Both the position numbers and the translations under genes were made by a program. Below, piece after piece: positions 36,453 to 42,893 of a DNA stretch of 64,000 bases (its first letter is position 1; every line of letters begins with the position of its first letter). Below the pieces are notes generated by a model, which did no database searches, was not told where the DNA came from, and was given only the letters and a program-made list of their open reading frames with translations. The stretch comes from DATJZG01 sp035499295 (lineage in GTDB: Bacteria > Myxococcota > Myxococcia > Myxococcales > Anaeromyxobacteraceae). The stretch lies in NCBI GenBank assembly GCA_035499295.1, contig DATJZG010000178.1, forward strand, positions 3,147 to 67,146, written 5' to 3'.

Positions 36453-37660
36453 GCCCGGCCTCCAGCGAGAGCACGCTCCCGCCCATCGCCATCACCGGCA
36501 TGGCCGTGCTCACCCCTCTCGGCGACACCCCCGACCTACTCGCCGCGGCGCTCGCGGCCGGCCGCGCCGCGCTCGAGCCCGCAGCCGACGTGCCCGGGGT
36601 GGCGGCGGCGGCCATCCGGGACTTCGAGGCCACCCGCTACGCCAACGTGCGCGGCCTGAGGCTCTACAACCGGCCGACCCGACTCGCCATCTGCGCCGCC
36701 AAGATGGCGCTCTCCGATTCCGGAATCGAGGCCGCCGGCCTCCCCGCGGAGCAGTTGGGCGTCCTCCTCGCCTCGACCTTCGGGCACCTGGAGACTCTGC
36801 TCGAGTACGACCGGAGCCTGGTGACCGCCGGCATGCAGCGCACGAATCCCGCGCTCATGCCGCTCGCCATCCCGAGCGCCCCCGGGGCCGCCACGGCCCT
36901 GTCATTCGGCGCGAAGGCCTTCTCGATCACCTTGAGCGACGCGGGCGTCGGCTCCCTCGACGCCCTGGGGCTGGGCTCGAGGCTGGTCGGCGGCGGCCGA
37001 GCCCGCGCCTGCCTCGTGGTCGCGACCTTCTCGGCGTGCAAGGACCTCGTCCTCGCCGCGTCCCGGGCCGGGCTCCTCAGCCCGACCGCGGCTCTCCGGG
37101 CGTTCGACCGGCGGGGGGACGGTACCGCTTTCGGAGAGGCGGCGGCGGCGGTCGTCCTGGAGCGCGTCGAGCTCGCCCGCGAGCGGGGAGCGGAGCCCAA
37201 GGCCTATCTGAAGGGCCAGGCGTCGGCCTTCGCCGGCGAGCCGGCCGGGCTCGAATCCGCCCTGGGGCACGCCTGCGGACGCGCCCTGCGCGCGGCCGGC
37301 CTCGCTTCCGCGGAGATCGGCCTGGTGAGCGCGGGCGCCAACGGTTCCGCGGTGCAGGACGGGGCGGAGGCCCGTGCCCTCGGCGCCCTGCTCGGCGCCT
37401 CGACCGCGGGGGCGCCGGTGATGGCGACGAAGGGCAACCTGGGCGAGACGATGGACGCGAGCGGACTCCTGCAGACGCTCGTCGCCGTCGCCGCCATGCG
37501 CTCGGGGAAGGCCCCGCCCATCGTCGGGCTGGAGGATCCAGTCTTCGCAGGCCTCCGATACCTGACGCGCGAAGCGAACGTGGACGCGCGGAACGCGCTC
37601 GTCACCTCGATCTCGTACGAGGGGGCGTGCTCCGCTTTGGTGGTGTCGAGGGAGCCGTGA
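36449..37660 (+). CDS. Ketosynthase homologue lacking catalytic triad (KS-beta / chain-length-factor-like)
   Basis: A 403-residue ketosynthase-fold protein that keeps the scaffold but not the chemistry. At the nucleophile position the sequence is ITLSDAGVGSLDAL (160-173), with no Cys. HGTGT is replaced by SAGANGSAVQDGAEA (294-308), and the second His motif reads KGNLGETMDASG (328-339), keeping only the Lys. All three triad residues are therefore gone, and the usual chain-length-factor Gln is also not seen. The coupled start suggests a heterodimer with the active synthase, where it could shape the pocket or set chain length. Confidence 0.8.
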   Translation: MSPASSESTLPPIAITGMAVLTPLGDTPDLLAAALAAGRAALEPAADVPGVAAAAIRDFEATRYANVRGLRLYNRPTRLAICAAKMALSDSGIEAAGLPAEQLGVLLASTFGHLETLLEYDRSLVTAGMQRTNPALMPLAIPSAPGAATALSFGAKAFSITLSDAGVGSLDALGLGSRLVGGGRARACLVVATFSACKDLVLAASRAGLLSPTAALRAFDRRGDGTAFGEAAAAVVLERVELARERGAEPKAYLKGQASAFAGEPAGLESALGHACGRALRAAGLASAEIGLVSAGANGSAVQDGAEARALGALLGASTAGAPVMATKGNLGETMDASGLLQTLVAVAAMRSGKAPPIVGLEDPVFAGLRYLTREANVDARNALVTSISYEGACSALVVSREP

Positions 37661-38406
37661 CAGACGAAAACAAGCGACCGGTGGCCATCGTCACCGGGGG
37701 TTCCCGGGGGATTGGGAAGGCGGTGGTGGAGCGACTGGCGCGGGCCGGGCTGGAGGTCCGGTTCAGCTTCCTCTCGAACGAGGCGGCCGCAAGCGCGGTG
37801 GTGGATTCTCTGGCGGCCGCGGGCTGTGCGGTCCAGGCGGTTCGGGTGGACGCGCGCGACGCCGCCGCCTCCCGGACGCTCGTCGAGCGCGTCGTCGCGG
37901 AGCGCGGCCGGATCGACGTGCTCGTCAACAACGCCGGGATCACCGCCGACAAACTGCTTCCCATGATGAGCCCGACGGAATGGTCGAGCGTGCTGGAGAC
38001 GAGCCTGAACGGCCTCTTCGGGGCCACGCAGCCGGCCGCCAAGCAGATGATGCGGCAGCGCACCGGCCGGATCGTCAATGTCACCTCCGTGTCCGGAGTG
38101 ACCGGCATCCCGGGGCAGACCAACTACTGCGCGGCCAAGGCCGCCATCATCGGTTTCACCCGGGCGCTCGCCAAGGAACTCGCGGGGTGGAAGATCCCGG
38201 TGAACGCGATCGCTCCCGGGTACGTCGAGACGGACATGATCGCAGGCTTCACTCCCGCCCAGCGCACCGCCGCCTTGGAGCGAGTGCCCATGCGTCGCTT
38301 CGCCACCGCCGAGGAGGTGGCCGGCCTCGTCGCCTACGTGGCGCTCGAGGCGCCGACATACCTGACCGGGCAGACGCTGGTGGTGGACGGGGGCATGACG
38401 GCCTAG
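37657..38406 (+). CDS. 3-oxoacyl-ACP reductase, FabG family
   Basis: A 249-residue short-chain dehydrogenase that reduces a beta-keto group with NADPH. TGGSRGIGK near residue 14 binds the cofactor, NNAGI near 88, and the catalytic Ser in NVTSVSG with YCAAK near 152 are all present, followed by NAIAPGYVETDM. Coupled to the KS-beta-like gene by GTGA. In this operon it would reduce the condensation product. Confidence 0.88.
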   Translation: MTDENKRPVAIVTGGSRGIGKAVVERLARAGLEVRFSFLSNEAAASAVVDSLAAAGCAVQAVRVDARDAAASRTLVERVVAERGRIDVLVNNAGITADKLLPMMSPTEWSSVLETSLNGLFGATQPAAKQMMRQRTGRIVNVTSVSGVTGIPGQTNYCAAKAAIIGFTRALAKELAGWKIPVNAIAPGYVETDMIAGFTPAQRTAALERVPMRRFATAEEVAGLVAYVALEAPTYLTGQTLVVDGGMTA

Positions 38407-38431
38407 CCCCCTGCGGCGCCGGAGGCGCAAG

Positions 38432-39076
38432 GTGATACCCGGCATCACGCTCGCGGCGCGCTTCGGGGATTCCGATCTCTGGAGGATCGAGCTCTCTCTC
38501 CCCGACGGCGACCTCGCCGGCCGGATGGAATGTCTCGTCGAGCGAGAGCGCCAGCGGGCCCTCCGCTTGGAGCGTCCCGACGCCCGGCGGCGCTTCGTGG
38601 CGGCGCGGGCCGGGCTCCGCCACGTCCTGGCGCGCCACCGGCGCGTCCCGCCGGTCTCCGTCGACCTCGTCGACGGAATCAACGGGAAGCCGGAGGTCCG
38701 GGGCGGACCCCATTTCAGCCTCTCCCACTCCGGGGAGCTGGCCCTCTGCGCCGTGTCGAGCTCGGGCAGGGTCGGGGTCGACCTCGAGCGCCTGCGCCCC
38801 GTCGGGGAGGCGGACGAGATGGCTCGCCGGTGGTTCGGCGATCAGGAGCGGGAAGCCTACCGGCAGGCACTCCGCCAGCGGCCGGAGAGCGCCTTCCTCG
38901 AGGTGTGGACGCGGAAGGAGGCGTACCTGAAGGCCGTCGGTGCCGGGCTCTCCGGACTCTCCCCCCGGGACGAGGTCGATCTGGACCGCTGGGAGATCCA
39001 TCCTCTGCGCCCCGCCGAGGGCTACGTGGGGGCGCTCGTCCAGGAGCGAACCGCGACGGCACCCGCGGTGGGTTGA
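38432..39076 (+). CDS. Sfp-type 4'-phosphopantetheinyl transferase
   Basis: A 214-residue transferase that attaches phosphopantetheine from CoA to carrier proteins. FSLSHSGELALCAV near 95, VGVDLERLRP near 112 (magnesium ligands) and the WTRKEAYLKAVGAGL motif near 168 are the family signature. As the last gene of the operon it should activate the two carrier proteins encoded upstream. Start GTG 38432 follows GGAGGCGCAAG. Confidence 0.9.
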   Translation: MIPGITLAARFGDSDLWRIELSLPDGDLAGRMECLVERERQRALRLERPDARRRFVAARAGLRHVLARHRRVPPVSVDLVDGINGKPEVRGGPHFSLSHSGELALCAVSSSGRVGVDLERLRPVGEADEMARRWFGDQEREAYRQALRQRPESAFLEVWTRKEAYLKAVGAGLSGLSPRDEVDLDRWEIHPLRPAEGYVGALVQERTATAPAVG

Positions 39077-39132
39077 CGTCCCGCCGGTCGGTTTGTGCCC
39101 GCGCCGTGGGCGGCGCTAGACTGCCCTCCCTG

Positions 39133-39750
39133 ATGGAGGCGGCGGATCAACACTATGGACCGAACGAGTGTGGGAGCTGCCGCTGGTGGCGGCCCATTCT
39201 GGAGGATCCCCGCGGCCCCATCGGTCCGTGTCGCTACGGCGCCCGCCCCGGCGACTTCCCCGGGACCGCGCCGAGCTGCGAGAAGTACCTCGGCCGGGAG
39301 GCTGCGATCCCGTCGCACCCGGCCCCCGCACCTTCCCGGCGCGCGGAGGCGCGCCCCCCTTCCGTCCGCTCCGTCCCTCGCCCCCCACCTCCCCAGGAGA
39401 TTCTGGAAATGACACGCGAAGAGTTCAGGGATGCCATCCGGGAAGCGCTGCGCGACGAGTCGCCGGAGATCCCGCTCGCGGCCAAATGGGAAGGGGGGAC
39501 GGCGCTCCTCAAGCCGCGGGACCCGCAGCTGCAGCCAAAGGAGATCCCGCTCGATCACCTCTTCCACAAGGTGGTGATGATCCGGGACCGGCTCCGGGTG
39601 CTCGAGCAGAAGGTGAATGCCCATCCGAAGCTCACGGACGCCGAGAAGGTGGAGATGCAGGGCTACGTGACCAAGTGCTACGGCAGCCTGACGACCTTCA
39701 ACGTGCTCTTCCGCGACGAGCGCGATCGCTTCGTCGGCGAGAAGGCCTGA
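39133..39750 (+). CDS. Hypothetical protein with N-terminal Cys motif and helical C-terminus
   Basis: A 205-residue protein that I do not recognise. The N-terminal 55 residues have CGSCRWWRP...CRYG...SCEKY, four cysteines spaced like a small zinc or iron-binding module. Residues 55-95 are a Pro/Arg/Ala-rich linker. Residues 95-205 are charged and helical, with a heptad-like stretch around IRDRLRVLEQKVNAHPKL. No signal peptide. It follows the biosynthetic operon after 56 bases and could be cotranscribed, but nothing ties it to the pathway. Confidence 0.6.
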   Translation: MEAADQHYGPNECGSCRWWRPILEDPRGPIGPCRYGARPGDFPGTAPSCEKYLGREAAIPSHPAPAPSRRAEARPPSVRSVPRPPPPQEILEMTREEFRDAIREALRDESPEIPLAAKWEGGTALLKPRDPQLQPKEIPLDHLFHKVVMIRDRLRVLEQKVNAHPKLTDAEKVEMQGYVTKCYGSLTTFNVLFRDERDRFVGEKA

Positions 39751-39768
39751 GCGAGTGGGCCGTCGCCC

Positions 39769-41088
39769 TCAGGCTCGGCGGAGAACGAGGCGAAGGCTCG
39801 CGTAGCCCAGGATCCCTGCCAGGGCGGAGGCGAGGAGGATCCCCACCTTCGCAGCGGCGACGAGCGCGGGATCGACGAAGGCGAGCCCTCCCACGAAGAT
39901 GGACATCGTGAAACCGATCCCCGCCAGCACGCTCGCGCCCCACACCTGACCCAGGGTGACACCCTCGGGAAGGTCGGCCGCGCCCGCGCGGATCGCGACC
40001 CACGAGGCCAGGGTGATGCCGAGCTGCTTGCCGACGAACAGCCCGACGATGATGCCCAGGCTCACCGGGCTGGAGAGAAGGCTCGCCGCCTCCCCGCCGA
40101 GATCCACTCCGGCGTTGAACAGGGCGAAAAGCGGAAGGATGCAGTACGCGGTCCAGGGGTGCAGGGCGTGCTCGAGGGCGATGCCTGCCGGCAGGAACCT
40201 GGCGGCGGCATCGTGCAGCTCCTCGATGGATGCGAGCTGGGCCTTGTCGGAGACCATGCTCTCCCGGCTGAGCTGCGCTCCCTCGAGCTCCGACAGCCTT
40301 TGGCGCACCGCGCCCAGGAAGCGGCCGGGCTCGATGCGGGCCCGCACCGGAACGATCATGGCGAGGACCACCCCGGCGACCGTGGCGTGGACGCCCGACA
40401 GCAGCGTGGCCATCCAGACGGCGAGGGAGAGGGGCACGTACACGGCGATGCCCCGGACCTTCAGGCGTGCCAGCAGGAAAAGCAACCCCGCCAACCCCCC
40501 AGCCACGAGAAGCGGCAGCAGGTGGATCTGGTCCGTGTAGAAGACGGAGATGACGAAGACGGCGCCAAGGTCGTCGACGATGGCGAGAGCAGTGAGGAAG
40601 ACCTTGAGGCCCAGCGGAACGCGCGGCCCGAGCAGCGCCAGGACGCCGAGGGCGAAGGCGATGTCGGTCGCCATGGGGATCCCCCACCCTCTCGCGCCCG
40701 GGCCCCCCGCGTTCAGCACCAGGTAGAGCGCAGCCGGCACGAGCAAGCCCCCGAGCGCGGCGGCCACCGGAAGGACGGCGCTCCGCAAGCTCGAAAGCTG
40801 CCCGACGACCAGCTCGCGCTTGATCTCCAGACCCACCACGAAGAAGAAGACGGCCATGAGCCCGTCGTTGACCCAGTGGTGCAGGGAGAGGGCGTGAACC
40901 GAGCCATGCCAGGAGACGCCCAGGTGGGCATGCAGCAGGTCGGCATAGCTCCCCGCCCACGGGGAGTTGGCCCATGCCAGCGCCGTCGCAGTGGCTGCGA
41001 GCAGGAGGACGCTTCCGGCCGCCTCGGACCGGAAGAACCTGGCGAAGGCACCGTGGGGCTCCGGGACGGGGACGGTGGGAGCGGCCAT
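39769..41088 (-). CDS. nhaA: Na+/H+ antiporter NhaA
   Basis: A 439-residue sodium/proton antiporter of the inner membrane. WANSPW near residue 40, HHWVNDGLMAVFFFVVGLEIKREL near 70, PMATDIAFALG near 138 (transport Asp) and ALAIVDDLGAVF near 168 (the DD pair) are all intact. About 12 hydrophobic segments, and an extra hydrophilic loop around residues 260-310 (RQRLSELEGAQLSRES), longer than in E. coli NhaA (388). GAGGAGAG precedes the ATG. Confidence 0.93.
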   Translation of the reverse strand: MAAPTVPVPEPHGAFARFFRSEAAGSVLLLAATATALAWANSPWAGSYADLLHAHLGVSWHGSVHALSLHHWVNDGLMAVFFFVVGLEIKRELVVGQLSSLRSAVLPVAAALGGLLVPAALYLVLNAGGPGARGWGIPMATDIAFALGVLALLGPRVPLGLKVFLTALAIVDDLGAVFVISVFYTDQIHLLPLLVAGGLAGLLFLLARLKVRGIAVYVPLSLAVWMATLLSGVHATVAGVVLAMIVPVRARIEPGRFLGAVRQRLSELEGAQLSRESMVSDKAQLASIEELHDAAARFLPAGIALEHALHPWTAYCILPLFALFNAGVDLGGEAASLLSSPVSLGIIVGLFVGKQLGITLASWVAIRAGAADLPEGVTLGQVWGASVLAGIGFTMSIFVGGLAFVDPALVAAAKVGILLASALAGILGYASLRLVLRRA

Positions 41089-41399
41089 TTTCTCTCCTCG
41101 GCGTGCTCGTGCTACCCGGCGCGCTGCCAGGTGATGGTCACTCTACGAGAGCGCGAGCTCGACAACGGGAAAAAACCGAAACGCCAAGCATCGACGTGGG
41201 CGGCAGCGGCCTCAAGGCGATGGTGGTACCGACGCCGGGCCGAGGCCGTCGCGCGCTCCTCAAGACGGCGACGTCCAGAGCGATCCGTGAAGGCCGTGCC
41301 CGAGCCGCGCGGCCGATGACAGCCCGTCTCTGATCCCCATCAAATAGGGCTCGTGGTCGACCCTCCTCCCACGTCCGGGCGCCTCCCCGGCTTGGTAGT
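41089..41399. other. Divergent intergenic region between nhaA and the bacteriohemerythrin gene
   Basis: About 310 bases containing promoters for both genes. Apart from the FNR-type palindrome listed separately, nothing specific stands out. Confidence 0.4.
41330..41343 (+). promoter_or_regulatory. Possible FNR/CRP-family operator
   Basis: CTGATCCCCATCAA matches the FNR consensus TTGAT-N4-ATCAA at nine of ten fixed bases. Its centre is about 63 bases before the bacteriohemerythrin ATG, so it could sit near -41.5 of a start point around 41378. Oxygen- or NO-responsive control would suit the gene product. Confidence 0.35.
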
Positions 41400-41843
41400 A
41401 TGGACGATTGGAGGGGTCCGATCGTGGAGATGGTCCTGCAGCCGGTGACCGGGTGGGAGGATATCGACAGCCAGCACGCCGACCTTATCCGGCGCGCGGC
41501 GGAGCTCAAGGCCCGGGTGGAGGCGAGGGACGTCGCGGGGGCCTGCGCGGTGCTGGAAGGGCTCCTGGAAGCGACGCTGCGCCACTTCGCCACCGAGGAG
41601 GAGCTCATGGAGCGCTCGCAGTATCCGGAGCGCGCGGCCCACAAAGGCGCTCACGACCTCTTCGTCTGCGACCTGTACGCGCTAGCCAGCGAGCTCGCCG
41701 AGTCCGGCCTCGGCGCGGTCGTGGAGGACTGGGCGGTAGTGCGCATGCCGGGGTGGCTCGCCTTTCACATCCAGACGAACGACGAGCCCCTTGTCCGCCA
41801 CCTGACGCGCTCGCGCAAGGCACAGGCCTCCCGGTTGGCCTAA
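41400..41843 (+). CDS. Bacteriohemerythrin (diiron O2-binding protein)
   Basis: A 147-residue hemerythrin-like four-helix protein that binds oxygen reversibly at a diiron site. The whole ligand set is visible: His26 (DIDSQH), His62 and Glu66 (HFATEEELM), His81 and His85 (HKGAH), His123 and Asp128 (HIQTND). No signal peptide, so cytoplasmic. Roles in bacteria include oxygen delivery, storage or sensing, mainly in microaerophiles. An internal ATG at 41430 could also be used, but 41400 retains the usual N-terminal arm. Confidence 0.88.
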   Translation: MDDWRGPIVEMVLQPVTGWEDIDSQHADLIRRAAELKARVEARDVAGACAVLEGLLEATLRHFATEEELMERSQYPERAAHKGAHDLFVCDLYALASELAESGLGAVVEDWAVVRMPGWLAFHIQTNDEPLVRHLTRSRKAQASRLA

Positions 41844-41902
41844 CTTCACTTCGACGAACCGCTTCCGAAATGTCGTCGGTCGCGAGCCCGAGAAGTAAAG
41901 AA

Positions 41903-41919
41903 GCGCCTTCGAAAGGCGC
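41903..41919 (+). terminator. Hairpin downstream of the bacteriohemerythrin gene
   Basis: GCGCCTT and AAGGCGC form a seven-base perfect stem with a CGA loop, 60 bases after the stop codon. No T-tract follows. It may end the transcript. Confidence 0.35.
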
Positions 41920-42117
41920 CTCGTGGTCGCGCGACGTAGGGCGTCGGCCCAGCGGCAGACTGCCCCGCGCGACACGAACGAGTCTGCGCCCGGAGATCCC
42001 CGACCGCAAGTGGGTTCGATGGGGAGTAAGCGGAAGCTTCGCGGAGTATCGCTCCCCGCTCCGCGGCTCGCCCACGCCCTTCGGCGTCACGGTTCGACCT
42101 GGAGGAAGGGGCACTCG

Positions 42118-42499
42118 CTAGGGCTCGTCGGAACACTGATGAACGGCGAGGAGGACGTCTTCGACCCGAAAGGGCTTGGGAAGGTAGGTGAGACCTCGAG
42201 ATCGTTTACGTACGCGGAGAGTACGATCACCGGTACCCCCGCGATGGACGGCTCGATCAGTTGTCTTTCGCGGAACTGCCACCCGCTCACGACCGGCATC
42301 ATCAGGTCGAGCAGAATGACGTCGGGGGGCTCGAGCTTCGCCTTCGAGAGCGCCTCTTCTCCATGTTCGGCCGAGGATACCCGGTAGCCTCGCCTGCGAG
42401 CAGCTCCACCAGCAGTTCGCGGATGTCTCGGTTGTCCTCGACCACCGGCACTCGCTTGCCGGCCCGGGGCTCGACGCTCCACGATTGCGGCGGTTGCAT
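42118..42499 (-). pseudogene. Response regulator receiver domain, broken by two frameshifts
   Basis: Read across three frames, the region encodes a single CheY-like receiver domain. The N-terminal part from ATG 42499 has the acidic pocket (VPVVEDNRDIRELLVELL). After a loss of about one base near 42390 the frame changes to GYRVSSAEHGEEAL and PDVILLDLMMPVVSGWQF, which holds the phosphoacceptor Asp, then VIVLSAY. A second shift near 42205 leads to YLPKPFRVEDVL with the conserved Lys and a stop. About six residues are missing between the last two parts compared with normal receivers. Either a dead gene or two sequencing errors. It would be a stand-alone receiver of roughly 125 residues. Confidence 0.75.
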
Positions 42500-42893
42500 G
42501 GGGGAGTACGTAGTTTGAGTTGGAGGCGCAGCCAACCCTCCCCCTGGGGTTCGGGAAACGCGGTACAGGTGGCGTCGGGAGCTCGACCGGTCGAGCGCGT
42601 GCGCTCTTGGCCCCGACGATCTCCGTCTCCTCGAATCCCAACCGTCCTTGCTGAACCGGCCGCACGCCGACCCATGGGGCAGTCGTGACTCACGTGGAGT
42701 GATGCCCCATGTGCGCGTCGACCCGGGGAGCCCGCGTCGTCGGTGCGGGTCTCGGCGCGGGCTCGGCGCTCTTGCGCTCGGGAACCGCGGGTAATACTGG
42801 AGCCACGCCACAGGGACCCGAGTCGAGCCCAGCCGAAACGTCACTCCGTGACGTGACAGCGAGTGGAGGAGGGCCGCGTGCGAGGATGATCGC
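42500..42893. other. Intergenic region upstream of the repeat lipoprotein gene
   Basis: About 390 bases between the broken response regulator and the lipoprotein start. I find no convincing gene, hairpin or promoter in it. GAGGATGATC before the ATG at 42894 can act as ribosome-binding site. Confidence 0.35.
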
